The position numbers were made by a program, and so were the translations under genes. A stretch of DNA of 64,000 nt. Origin: Brucella anthropi_A. Lineage in GTDB: Bacteria > Pseudomonadota > Alphaproteobacteria > Rhizobiales > Rhizobiaceae. Under the pieces are notes generated by a model, which saw only the letters and a list, made by a program, of their open reading frames with translations, ran no database searches and was not told the origin of the DNA. The stretch lies in the NCBI RefSeq assembly GCF_046630315.1, contig NZ_LQBD01000013.1, positions 186,001 to 250,000 on the forward strand, read 5' to 3'. The stretch's first letter is position 1. Each line of letters opens with the position of its first letter. Positions 46,425 through 54,585 of the stretch are shown here, piece after piece.

Positions 46425-46796
46425 TTAAGCGTCGCCCAGATAGGATTTGATTGTCTCTATGAAACGCGGCACCGATATCGGCTTGGAAATATAGGCTTCA
46501 CAGCCCCCCTGCCGAATACGTTCCTCGTCACCCTTCATGGCAAATGCCGTCACGGCGATTACCGGAATGTGCCTTAACCCATCGTCGTCCTTCAGCCATT
46601 TCGTGACTTCCAGCCCCGACACTTCGGGCAGCTGAATGTCCATCAGAATGAGGTCGGGCCGATGTTCACGCGCAAGGTCCAGCGCCTCAAGCCCATTTCT
46701 CGTCCGGATGGTCTCATATCCGCTGGCTTCGATAAGATCGCGAAACAGCTTCATATTGAGCTCGTTGTCTTCGACGATCATCACGCTTTTCGGCAT
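46425..46796 (-). CDS. divK: Single-domain response regulator DivK
   Basis: The 123-residue receiver domain has the acidic pocket VEDNELN, phosphoacceptor D53 in LILMDIQLPEVSG, the conserved threonine in VIAVTAFAM and lysine in ISKPISV. This matches DivK, the polarity regulator acting through DivJ/PleC/DivL (and PdhS in Brucella) upstream of CtrA. The ATG at 46796 gives the standard MPKSVMIVEDN start. It precedes pleD, the classical divK-pleD operon. Confidence 0.95.
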   Translation of the reverse strand: MPKSVMIVEDNELNMKLFRDLIEASGYETIRTRNGLEALDLAREHRPDLILMDIQLPEVSGLEVTKWLKDDDGLRHIPVIAVTAFAMKGDEERIRQGGCEAYISKPISVPRFIETIKSYLGDA

Positions 46797-46989
46797 CGAA
46801 AATTCCTTGCTCTTCCCACCCGCAGCAACCCGGCATTCACGCAATTTTTCTGTTCGCCAGAAAGTCCCCATTTTTTAGACTGCGCGCAGTTTAACCTCAT
46901 TTCATTGATGAAAGGCAAATAATTCCGTTGTTCCCCGGCAGGGCGACAGTTACACATTCGGTGAAGCAATGAAAAGGCGGAGAAACCAC

Positions 46990-47277
46990 ATGAAAACGCT
47001 GATGAGCCAGGCGGATGCGGAAGCGATCGCTATCGAGGCGTTGGGGTGGCTGGCGCAGGATAAGGATCTTTTGCCTCGCTTTCTCGCTTTGACGGGCATA
47101 GAGGCTGCGTCGATCCGACAGGCCGCGCGTGAACCCGGCTTTCTCGCCGGCGTCCTGCAATTTTTCCTGGCCCATGAACCGACATTGCTGCGCTACTGCG
47201 AGGATGCGGGCCGTGATCCGTTCACAATCGAGAAAGCTCTGGCGTATCTGCCGGGCGGGCTGAACCAGCACCTTTAA
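46990..47277 (+). CDS. DUF3572 protein
   Basis: The 95-residue protein (MKTLMSQADAEAIAIEALGWLAQDKDLLPRFLALTG...) matches DUF3572, a small helical family found next to divK in rhizobiales and of unknown function. The ATG at 46990 has GGAG 9 bases upstream. The gene is divergent from divK and ends at a strong bidirectional terminator. Confidence 0.85.
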   Translation: MKTLMSQADAEAIAIEALGWLAQDKDLLPRFLALTGIEAASIRQAAREPGFLAGVLQFFLAHEPTLLRYCEDAGRDPFTIEKALAYLPGGLNQHL

Positions 47278-47303
47278 TTCGATATCTGGACCGATGATGG
47301 TAA

Positions 47304-47328
47304 AAAGCCCGGCGTGCCGGGCTTTCTG
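47304..47328. terminator. Bidirectional terminator between DUF3572 gene and rnk
   Basis: AAAGCCCGG pairs with CCGGGCTTT (9 bp, 4-base loop). T-rich ends occur on the plus strand (TTTCTGTT), and AAAAAG precedes it, giving CTTTTTA on the minus strand. Confidence 0.85.
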
Positions 47329-47332
47329 TTGA

Positions 47333-47761
47333 CTATTCAGCAGCTGGACTTGCCGTTGCGGCCGCCGCTTCATTTGAAACGGACAACACGTTCAGCTCAT
47401 GCTGCTTGCCGTCGCGCGCCGTCCAGGACATCGACTGGCCGGGCGCAAGGCCGATCAGCGCCGTACCGATAGGCGTCAGAATTGAAATCTTGCCCAGCGC
47501 AATATCCGCCTCGCCCGGATATACAAGCGTCACCCGTCGCTCCTGCCCGTCATTGGAGCGAAACTCCACGGTCGAGCCCATGTGAATGACGTTCTGCGGC
47601 AAGCGCTTTGCAGGAACGACTTTTGCGCGGTCGAGTTCAACCATCAATTCCTCGGCGATCTCTTCGAGACGTTCCGAAACATTGGTGGCCAGTCCCATCA
47701 GGCGTTCATAGTCGATTTCGCTGACAACGATATTGGGCTTCTTGCGATTCTTTCCGCTCAT
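47333..47761 (-). CDS. rnk: Nucleoside diphosphate kinase regulator Rnk (GreA/B C-terminal-like)
   Basis: The 142-residue protein has an N-terminal short coiled coil (about 20-50) and a C-terminal FKBP-like GreA/GreB domain: GSTVEFRSNDGQERRVTLVYPGEADIALGKISILTPIGTALIGLAPGQSMSW. Rnk binds RNA polymerase and lacks the long Gre coiled coil. It could equally be annotated as a GreA-like elongation factor. The final 10 residues are Ala/Ser-rich. Confidence 0.87.
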   Translation of the reverse strand: MSGKNRKKPNIVVSEIDYERLMGLATNVSERLEEIAEELMVELDRAKVVPAKRLPQNVIHMGSTVEFRSNDGQERRVTLVYPGEADIALGKISILTPIGTALIGLAPGQSMSWTARDGKQHELNVLSVSNEAAAATASPAAE

Positions 47762-48074
47762 GGCGTGTGCTCACTGCTGTTAAAAGAAATAAGTCTCCGT
47801 GCGGTCTGGCACGAAGCTGCTCAGATTGATTTTGGTGAAAGCGCTTGTTTGAAATCCGCTGTTGGACAAGCGGCGTACCGTCCCCCGGAGTTCCCCTGCG
47901 CCAGGCAGAACTCGAGGGTAGCTATCCCGTGATCGGATGGACCCGATGAAGTATGGACGCGAAACGGTTGTTCATAATGCTAAACTTGGTGATATTCCCG
48001 GTAATGTCAAGTGTAAGACCAACCAGCATTCCATATCCCGGTGGCGCTTCATCCTTTCAATGCTATAAAAGGAT

Positions 48075-48089
48075 GTTCCTTTTATGTTC
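48075..48089 (+). promoter_or_regulatory. LexA (SOS) box of dinB
   Basis: An exact GTTC-N7-GTTC occurs 19 bases before the dinB start. This is the alphaproteobacterial LexA operator. Its location rules out an in-frame start at 48084, which would lie within the operator, and supports the ATG at 48108. The rest of the 346-base gap 47762-48107 shows no gene. Confidence 0.8.
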
Positions 48090-48107
48090 ATCAGACGGTT
48101 CGTCCTC

Positions 48108-49445
48108 ATGGCTGACACCACTGCGCCCTACAGTCCTGAAAAAGGTGTATGCCGCGACTGCCTTTCGCCGCAGAAATCCGACACTGTCAGGCGCTGCCAT
48201 GCGTGCGGCAGTCCTCGCCTTCTTCGCCACAAAGAGCTTTACAGGCTGTCGCTCGCCCATATCGATTGCGATGCTTTTTACGCTTCCGTAGAAAAACGCG
48301 ACAATCCCGAACTGCGGGACAAGCCGCTCATCATCGGCGGCGGAAAGCGCGGCGTTGTATCGACCGCCTGCTATCTTGCGCGCATTCACGGCGTGCGGTC
48401 TGCAATGCCCATGTTCAAAGCGCTTGAAGCCTGTCCTGACGCTGTCGTCATCAAGCCGAATATGGAAAAATATGTTCGCGTCGGTCGGGAAATACGGCAG
48501 ATGATGCGCGATCTGACGCCGCTCGTCGAGCCGCTGTCCATCGATGAAGCTTTTCTGGATCTAAGCGGCACAGACCGCCTGCACAAGGCGCCTCCTGCCA
48601 TCGTCCTCGCCCGCTTCGCCAAGCGCGTCGAGGATGAAATCGGCATCTCGGCTTCCATAGGGCTCTCCTATTGCAAATTTCTAGCCAAAGTTGCATCGGA
48701 TATCGAAAAACCGCGCGGGTTTTCCGTCATTGGCGAAGCGGAGGCACTGACCTTTCTGCGAAACCGCCCCGTAAGCACGATCTGGGGGGTGGGAAAAGCC
48801 TTTGCAGCCAGGCTGGAGAGCGACGGCATTCGTTCTATCGGCCAGTTGCAGACGATGGACGAATCCGCGCTGATGAAGGCCTATGGCACGATGGGGCAGC
48901 GTCTCTACCGCCTGTCCCGAGGACAGGACAGCCGCAAGGTCGAGCCGGACCACGACATGAAAAGCGTCTCGGCAGAGACAACCTTCAATCATGACCTGTC
49001 GGAGGCGGATGATCTCATTCCGATTCTTCGCGCGCTGGCTGAAAAGGTCTCGCGACGACTGAAAGCGGGAGAAATCGCCGGACGCACAGTCGTCCTGAAG
49101 CTTAAAACACATGATTTCAAATCGCGAACGCGCAATCGTCAGCTTTCGGACCCGACCCAGCTTGCCGACAGAATCTTTCGCCACGGCTTGCAGCTGCTTG
49201 AAAAGGAACTGGATGGAACCCGGTTTCGGTTGCTTGGAATTGGAGTTAGCGAACTTTCTTCAGGTGATCGGGCTGATCAGCCCGACCTCGTGGATACGCA
49301 AGCGACAAAACGCGCCGTCGCCGAAAATGCCATCGACCGGCTCCGAAACAAGTTTGGATCAAGCGTGGTCGAAACGGGCTATACTTTCTCCAAAGGCCAC
49401 CTCGCACGCCCTCAAATGCCGCCGGACCGGGATGACCAGCCTTGA
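48108..49445 (+). CDS. dinB: DNA polymerase IV (DinB) with N-terminal zinc-ribbon-like extension
   Basis: The 445-residue Y-family lesion-bypass polymerase has its palm motifs in LAHIDCDAFYASVEKRDNP and PLSIDEAFLDLSG, with ASIGLSYCKFLAKVASDIEKPRG typical of DinB. A 40-residue N-terminal extension carries two CxxC pairs (CRDC and CHAC), a probable zinc ribbon found in rhizobial DinB. No beta-clamp motif is obvious at the C-terminus, which ends ARPQMPPDRDDQP. A LexA box lies just upstream, so the gene is DNA-damage inducible. Confidence 0.95.
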   Translation: MADTTAPYSPEKGVCRDCLSPQKSDTVRRCHACGSPRLLRHKELYRLSLAHIDCDAFYASVEKRDNPELRDKPLIIGGGKRGVVSTACYLARIHGVRSAMPMFKALEACPDAVVIKPNMEKYVRVGREIRQMMRDLTPLVEPLSIDEAFLDLSGTDRLHKAPPAIVLARFAKRVEDEIGISASIGLSYCKFLAKVASDIEKPRGFSVIGEAEALTFLRNRPVSTIWGVGKAFAARLESDGIRSIGQLQTMDESALMKAYGTMGQRLYRLSRGQDSRKVEPDHDMKSVSAETTFNHDLSEADDLIPILRALAEKVSRRLKAGEIAGRTVVLKLKTHDFKSRTRNRQLSDPTQLADRIFRHGLQLLEKELDGTRFRLLGIGVSELSSGDRADQPDLVDTQATKRAVAENAIDRLRNKFGSSVVETGYTFSKGHLARPQMPPDRDDQP

Positions 49446-49576
49446 ATCTGGAAGATATGAATAAACCTCTGTAGAAATTTTCTACATTTGCCTCTAACAG
49501 CTTGACGAGTCCGGTCTGTATCAATATTGGAACGACCCAAGGCGCTGCCAACTGATTTGGCAAGGGCTTTACGGAA

Positions 49577-49650
49577 GGCCTCGTGGCGGAGTGGTTACGC
49601 AGAGGACTGCAAATCCTTGCACCCCGGTTCGATTCCGGGCGAGGCCTCCA
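49577..49650 (+). tRNA. tRNA-Cys(GCA)
   Basis: The 74-base cloverleaf has an encoded CCA. The acceptor GGCCTCG pairs with CGAGGCC, the anticodon loop CTGCAAA carries GCA, and the T-loop is GGTTCGATTCC. Confidence 0.97.
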
Positions 49651-49853
49651 AATTTTCCTCCCTGATAACAATAGCTTGCAGACCCTCGCGATAGGTTACA
49701 CGTGGCGTTTCCTGATACGTCTCGCTGCAAACTGATTTCAATCATTTGCAACTGGTCGCAGCAACGTCGGACGCCCGCTTTTCTCCAGAACTGGCATAGC
49801 TTGCAACGAAACAGTTCCACATTGTTATCGGTACAAACAAGCGCAACAACCTA

Positions 49854-49940
49854 TCAGATCATTTGAATAAGTACGTGTACGCCGGCGGCCAGCACAAAGG
49901 CTGCTGCGAATCCGGATTCGAGACGAAAATACCAAGGCAT
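49854..49940 (-). CDS. 28-residue single-span membrane protein candidate
   Basis: The reading frame encodes MPWYFRLESGFAAAFVLAAG and then VHVLIQMI. Residues 9-28 form one membrane helix, preceded by a short WYF-containing stretch. GGAG lies 8 bases before the ATG. The start MxWYF followed by a helix recalls CydX, the tiny cytochrome bd subunit (MWYF..), but the match is short and no cydAB is nearby. It sits between tRNA-Cys and tRNA-Asn in a region without other genes. Confidence 0.45.
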   Translation of the reverse strand: MPWYFRLESGFAAAFVLAAGVHVLIQMI

Positions 49941-50219
49941 TGCTCAGTCTCCGCTTATGGTTAACAGATAGCTAACCAACGCGTGACGAACGATTTGGTT
50001 CGAAATCTATCAGCCGGAATCGAATCCGTCTGGAGCACTTGCAATGGCGTGACAAACATATGGGCCGCCGCTCCATCGCTTCACTTTTGAAGCTCAGCCA
50101 CAATATTGGGCAGGAAGGCGTTCAAATCACCGACACCGACCATCACTTTACACAGAGCTATGCTCCGTGGACATCGGACACAAACTATATTGGAAGAAAG
50201 CAAACTTCAGAAAATGAAG

Positions 50220-50294
50220 TGGCTCCCCGGGCCGGATTCGAACCAGCGACCAACCGGTTAACAGCCGGTTGCTCTACCGCTGAGCTACCGGGGA
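50220..50294 (-). tRNA. tRNA-Asn(GTT)
   Basis: The 75-base cloverleaf has an encoded CCA. The acceptor TCCCCGG pairs with CCGGGGA, the anticodon loop CTGTTAA carries GTT, and the T-loop is GGTTCGAATCC. Between it and tRNA-Cys (49651-50219) only the small frame at 49854-49940 is noteworthy. Confidence 0.97.
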
Positions 50295-50462
50295 ACAGGT
50301 GCTCGCTGCGTCAGCGAGGTGGCGTATAGCAAAAGGATTTCCCGTTTGCAAAGGGCTAAATCCATTTTTTTTCATCTTTTTGCATTATGCCCTCGAAACC
50401 CTATATTCTCTGGGAGGTTTTCCTCCTGTGAAATGTAACATATCAGCCTGAGAGTTGCCCCT

Positions 50463-50744
50463 TTGAGCGATCAATATACCGAAACACCCCGAAAAAAAGG
50501 CATCCTGATTCTCGGTCGGCGAATCCCGATGCCGCAATCGGTCATGATGCGTCGCATGTTGGGCGGCGGCCTGGTTGTCGGTGGCTCGCTGGGCTTTCTT
50601 CCGATTCTCGGTTTCTGGATGCTTCCACTCGGTTTCATTGTTCTGTCTCACGATTCGCATCGCGTTCGCCGCTGGCGTCGCAGGAGCGAAATTCACATCT
50701 GGCGGAAATGGCTTAAGCGTGGTTCGACATCAGACAGTGACTGA
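50463..50744 (+). CDS. Small membrane protein, PGPGW-like
   Basis: The 93-residue product has two closely spaced hydrophobic stretches (MLGGGLVVGGSLGFLPILGFWMLPLGFIVLS), flanked by a basic N-terminal segment and a strongly basic C-terminal segment (HRVRRWRRRSEIHIWRKWLKR). It resembles the PGPGW family of short transmembrane proteins of unknown role. The start is a TTG at 50463 with a poor ribosome site; a later ATG (MPQSVMM) is possible. It is convergent with the AraC gene, with 11 bases between stops. Confidence 0.65.
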   Translation: MSDQYTETPRKKGILILGRRIPMPQSVMMRRMLGGGLVVGGSLGFLPILGFWMLPLGFIVLSHDSHRVRRWRRRSEIHIWRKWLKRGSTSDSD

Positions 50745-50755
50745 AAGCCGCGTGA

Positions 50756-51646
50756 TTATGATGGGCGCCCACTGCGGCGGCGAATCTCTTTCGGTGTAAG
50801 GCCCCGATATTTTCTAAATGCCGTTGTAAGATGGCTCTGGCTTGAAAAGCCCAACCGGGCAGCAATTTCCCCGATTGGTATCTGCGTATCGCGCAGGCAC
50901 GCTTCCGCCTCATCCAAACGGAGTTTGATGACATATTGATGCGGGGTCAGCCCAAAGCTCGCTTTAAAGCAGGTCGTGAAATGTCCCGATGAAATGCCGA
51001 GCAAGGCAGCCATGTCCGGCACGGATATCTGCCCCTGGAAATTCTCTTTCAGGTAAGCTTCAATTTGTCGACTGGCCTGGCTGCTTAGTCCTTCTTCGGC
51101 GTTTGCCCGCGCGCGCAGATCATCGCCGCCGCGTGCAAGTCGAAGCACAAGGGCCTGATAAAGCGCAGCCAGATAAACATCGTCGGCATGCGCCTCTTCC
51201 CGAAATTCGCTCCAGATCAACTGGCCGATTTGCAGACAATGCCTGCAAACGAAACTTGCCAAATTCGCAGATGGGCCAGCATTTCCCGTCAACACGCTAT
51301 AGAAATCATGTCGATCAAGGTCGTGTTCTCCCATATGAACAATCAAAATATCGACCGGCTCCGGCCAGTTTATGGATAAATCCGTCAGTTTCGACGCGAG
51401 AAATACTGTGCCAGCCGGGCAGTCATAGCCCGCAATATCGTCCGAAAAGGATGACCGCCCTAGATTGTATACCTTCTTCAAAAGTATGATCGCGACATAA
51501 TCCTTGGACGCGTAACCTGTCCACCCGATCTCAGTTATCCCTCCTCCCTGTTGCAGCCCGGAGCGGGCGGCCAAACTGAAACTATTGGTCGGGCTCAATC
51601 GATAACGGCCTGCGAAACTTATATCATTCAATAGAATTGCGCTCAT
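50756..51646 (-). CDS. AraC-family transcriptional regulator
   Basis: The 296-residue protein has a variable N-terminal sensing region of about 190 residues. A C-terminal AraC domain follows with two helix-turn-helix units: ISVPDMAALLGISSGHFTTCFKASFGLTPHQYVIKLRLDEA and IPIGEIAARLGFSSQSHLTTAFRKYRGLTPKEIRRR. The ATG at 51646 has GGAG 5 bases upstream. It is divergent from sitABCD across a 274-base region rich in palindromes, so it may regulate that operon or itself; the ligand is unknown. Confidence 0.88.
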   Translation of the reverse strand: MSAILLNDISFAGRYRLSPTNSFSLAARSGLQQGGGITEIGWTGYASKDYVAIILLKKVYNLGRSSFSDDIAGYDCPAGTVFLASKLTDLSINWPEPVDILIVHMGEHDLDRHDFYSVLTGNAGPSANLASFVCRHCLQIGQLIWSEFREEAHADDVYLAALYQALVLRLARGGDDLRARANAEEGLSSQASRQIEAYLKENFQGQISVPDMAALLGISSGHFTTCFKASFGLTPHQYVIKLRLDEAEACLRDTQIPIGEIAARLGFSSQSHLTTAFRKYRGLTPKEIRRRSGRPS

Positions 51647-51796
51647 TTTCACTCCGTCCATCACAGCTGGCGATCGCGTCAGAAAAGGGTGCGAAAAGGT
51701 AGCGCCCCACACCCAAATTCCCCTTATGGTTGTATATATGAACGTGAATCAACCGAACGCAAGATTGCATAGCTTTTATACAATTGCAATTTTTAC

Positions 51797-51810
51797 GTGT
51801 ATATATACAC
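51797..51810. promoter_or_regulatory. 14-bp perfect palindrome in the araC-sitA intergenic region
   Basis: GTGTATATATACAC is a perfect palindrome. Its TGTATATAT part recurs as a direct copy at 51731-51739, 67 bases away. It could be an operator for the divergent regulator or an AT-rich promoter element. Confidence 0.4.
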
Positions 51811-51837
51811 ACCAACAAACTGCGTGGCCGGCGACAT

Positions 51838-51854
51838 TTGCAAATGACTTGCAA
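51838..51854. promoter_or_regulatory. Fur-family (Mur-like) box upstream of sitA
   Basis: TTGCAA-N5-TTGCAA is a symmetric element that fits the TGCAA-rich boxes bound by the rhizobial Mn-responsive Fur homologue Mur at sit promoters. It lies 66 bases upstream of the sitA start. A related ATGCAATTGCGAAT stretch follows at about 51884-51897. Confidence 0.5.
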
Positions 51855-51920
51855 TAGCGCTTGTACTGCTCCCGCTTTTCAACTATGCAATTGCGAATTA
51901 TTAGCAACAAGGAGTTGGGT

Positions 51921-52826
51921 ATGCTGCTGCGTCATCTTCTGCATGTCACGAATGCGGGCCTGCTGTGTGGTTCGCTTTTATGGGCAATGACGGGAACCGC
52001 CCTCGCGGAGAAGTTCAAGGCCGTCACGACATTCACCGTTATCGCCGATATTGCGCAGAATGTTGCAGGCGATGCGGCGACCGTTGAGTCGATCACGAAA
52101 CCGGGTGCCGAAATTCATAATTATCAGCCAACGCCAGGAGACCTGATCAAGGCGCAGGATGCGAAACTGGTTCTCTGGAATGGTCTTGGACTGGAACTCT
52201 GGTTTGAAAAATTCTTTTCGCGCCTCAAGAATGTCCCGAGTGCTGTGGTTTCCAACGGCGTTGAACCGATCGATATCAGCGAGGGCCCCTATAGCGGCAA
52301 GCCCAATCCACATGCCTGGATGTCCCCAGACGCGGCGCTGATCTATGTCGATAATATTCGCGATGCCTTTGTCAAAAACGACCCGGAAAATGCCGAGATC
52401 TACAAGGCCAATGCCGAGGCATACAAGGCCAGGATCGAGGCGGCGATCGAACCTATTCGAACCGCGTTGGCGGCGATTCCGGAAGACCGACGCTGGCTCG
52501 TTTCAAGTGAAGGCGCGTTTTCATATCTCGCACGCGACTTCGGTTTGCGGGAACTTTATCTCTGGCCGATCAATGCGGACCAGCAGGGCACCCCTCAACA
52601 GGTGCGTAAAGTGATTGATGCCGTGCGTAAGAACGGTATTACGGCCGTTTTCTCCGAAAGCACGATCTCCCCTGCCCCAGCCCAGCAGGTAGCCCGAGAA
52701 ACCGGCGCAAAATATGGCGGGGTTCTCTACGTCGATTCGCTTTCCGAACCCGATGGTCCGGTGCCGACATATATCGATCTCCTCAAAGTCACCTCCGGCA
52801 CGATCGCTGAAGGGCTCAAGCAATGA
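51921..52826 (+). CDS. sitA: Metal ABC transporter, periplasmic binding protein SitA
   Basis: The 301-residue solute-binding protein of the metal-specific cluster (ZnuA/SitA/PsaA) has a signal peptide at residues 1-30 or so. Metal ligands are visible: His in EIHNYQPTPGDL, His in NPHAWMSPD, Glu in VSSEGAFSYLARDFGL and Asp in VLYVDSLS. There is no His-rich loop, which favours Mn/Fe over Zn. The ATG at 51921 has AAGGAG 6 bases upstream. It is the first of four genes with 4-base overlaps. Confidence 0.92.
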   Translation: MLLRHLLHVTNAGLLCGSLLWAMTGTALAEKFKAVTTFTVIADIAQNVAGDAATVESITKPGAEIHNYQPTPGDLIKAQDAKLVLWNGLGLELWFEKFFSRLKNVPSAVVSNGVEPIDISEGPYSGKPNPHAWMSPDAALIYVDNIRDAFVKNDPENAEIYKANAEAYKARIEAAIEPIRTALAAIPEDRRWLVSSEGAFSYLARDFGLRELYLWPINADQQGTPQQVRKVIDAVRKNGITAVFSESTISPAPAQQVARETGAKYGGVLYVDSLSEPDGPVPTYIDLLKVTSGTIAEGLKQ

Positions 52827-53728
52827 ATGCCCCCGTGGACTTTCACGACAACATACATCTTACACCGGACAAGAGGGCGAGCGAAGGTATCCGCGTCGAG
52901 AACGCAACCGTTACCTATCGAAACGGCCACACGGCTTTGCATCATGCAAATTTTGCCCTCCCGACCGGAACGATCACGGCACTTGTCGGCGTCAACGGGT
53001 CCGGCAAGTCGACGCTGTTCAAGGCAATTATGGGATTCGTGAAACTCGCCAAGGGCGAAATATCCATCCTTGGTATGCCGGTCGAAACCGCATTGAAGAA
53101 CAATCTCGTAGCTTATGTGCCGCAAAGCGAGGATGTGGATTGGAATTTCCCCGTTCTCGTCGAAGATGTTGTCATGATGGGCCGCTACGGCCACATGGGC
53201 ATGATGCGTATTCCGCGCCGCGCCGACAAGGACGCCGTAGACAAAGCGCTTGCCCGTGTGAATATGCTCGAGTTTCGCCACCGTCAGATCGGTGAACTTT
53301 CGGGAGGGCAGAAGAAACGGGTATTTCTCGCCCGAGCGCTCGCACAGGATGGCCGCGTCATTCTTCTTGACGAGCCCTTCACCGGCGTAGATGTAAAAAC
53401 CGAGGAAGCAATCATCATTCTCCTTCGAAGCTTGCGCGATGAGGGGCGCGTCATGCTGGTTTCCACACACAATCTCGGCAGCGTCCCGGAGTTTTGCGAC
53501 CGAACGGTGCTGTTGAAACGAACGGTGCTGGGATATGGGCTGACCGCCGAAGTCTTCACCCAGGCAAATCTTGAAAGAACTTTTGGCGGCGCGCTGCGTC
53601 ATCTTGCGCTTGGCGAGGCTGACGGTTCGGGACGGGCTGCGGTCAGCGTCATAACGGACGACGAACGGCCATTCGTCGTTTATGAGAACGGCAACTCCCC
53701 GGCCAGAAAAGGGAGCCAACGACAATGA
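52823..53728 (+). CDS. sitB: Metal ABC transporter ATP-binding protein SitB
   Basis: The 301-residue ABC ATPase has Walker A GVNGSGKST, Q-loop VPQSEDVDW, signature LSGGQKKRV, Walker B VILLDEP and H-loop STHNLGSV. The extended C-terminal tail (about 50 residues after the ATPase fold) is typical of Sit/Yfe-type ATPases. It overlaps sitA and sitC by 4 bases each, so translation is coupled. Confidence 0.95.
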   Translation: MNAPVDFHDNIHLTPDKRASEGIRVENATVTYRNGHTALHHANFALPTGTITALVGVNGSGKSTLFKAIMGFVKLAKGEISILGMPVETALKNNLVAYVPQSEDVDWNFPVLVEDVVMMGRYGHMGMMRIPRRADKDAVDKALARVNMLEFRHRQIGELSGGQKKRVFLARALAQDGRVILLDEPFTGVDVKTEEAIIILLRSLRDEGRVMLVSTHNLGSVPEFCDRTVLLKRTVLGYGLTAEVFTQANLERTFGGALRHLALGEADGSGRAAVSVITDDERPFVVYENGNSPARKGSQRQ

Positions 53729-54585
53729 CGGTACTGCTTGAGCCGTTCAGCTATAATTACATGCTGAATGCGATGTGGGTTTCGGCATTGGTCGGCGGTG
53801 TCTGCGCCTTCCTGTCGGCATATCTCATGCTGAAAGGCTGGTCGCTCATCGGCGACGCGCTTTCCCATTCCATCGTACCGGGCGTGGCGGGTGCTTATAT
53901 GCTAGGCCTGCCCTTTTCCATCGGTGCATTCTTTTCAGGCGGGCTCGCGGCCGCAGCGATGCTCTTTTTCAACCAGCGCACGAAATTGAAGGAAGATGCG
54001 ATCATAGGCCTGATCTTCTCGTCGTTCTTCGGACTTGGCCTGTTTATGATCTCGCTCAGGCCGACGGCGGTGAGCATTCAAACCATTGTTCTGGGAAATA
54101 TTCTCGCCATCACGCCGGGAGATACCTTACAGCTGTTGATTATTGGCGTCGTATCCCTGTCACTGCTTCTCTTGAAGTGGAAAGACCTGATGGTCGTGTT
54201 TTTCGATGAAAACCACGCGCGTTCGATCGGTCTCAAGCCCAACCGGCTGAAGATCATGTTCTTCACGCTCTTGTCGGCATCGACTGTCGCCGCCATGCAA
54301 ACCGTCGGGGCATTTCTGGTCATCTGTATGGTGGTGACGCCCGGCGCAACCGCCTATCTGCTAACCGACCGCTTTGCGCGGCTGCTCTGGATTGCCGTGG
54401 CCATCGGCTCCATCACAAGCTTCACCGGCGCCTATATAAGCTATTTTCTTGACGGCGCGACCGGAGGCATCATCGTCGTGCTCCAGACACTGGTTTTCCT
54501 GGGTGTATTTTTGCTTGCTCCAAAACATGGCATGCTGGCCGCACGCCGCAAAGCGGCTTTAGCTCTCACGGAGACGCCGCAATGA
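53725..54585 (+). CDS. sitC: Metal ABC transporter permease SitC
   Basis: The 286-residue ABC-3-family permease has about eight membrane helices. It opens with FSYNYMLNAMWVSALVGGVCAFLSAYLMLKGWSLIGDALSHSIVPGVAGAY, the family's conserved start. The coupling segment is FDENHARSIGL. It pairs with SitD to form a heterodimeric channel. Confidence 0.94.
   Translation: MTVLLEPFSYNYMLNAMWVSALVGGVCAFLSAYLMLKGWSLIGDALSHSIVPGVAGAYMLGLPFSIGAFFSGGLAAAAMLFFNQRTKLKEDAIIGLIFSSFFGLGLFMISLRPTAVSIQTIVLGNILAITPGDTLQLLIIGVVSLSLLLLKWKDLMVVFFDENHARSIGLKPNRLKIMFFTLLSASTVAAMQTVGAFLVICMVVTPGATAYLLTDRFARLLWIAVAIGSITSFTGAYISYFLDGATGGIIVVLQTLVFLGVFLLAPKHGMLAARRKAALALTETPQ

Noticed and set aside
46885..46905. Possible CtrA site upstream of divK (TTAACC half-site)
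   Set aside because: Only one half of TTAA-N7-TTAA is present; the second half is TCAT. This is insufficient without binding data.
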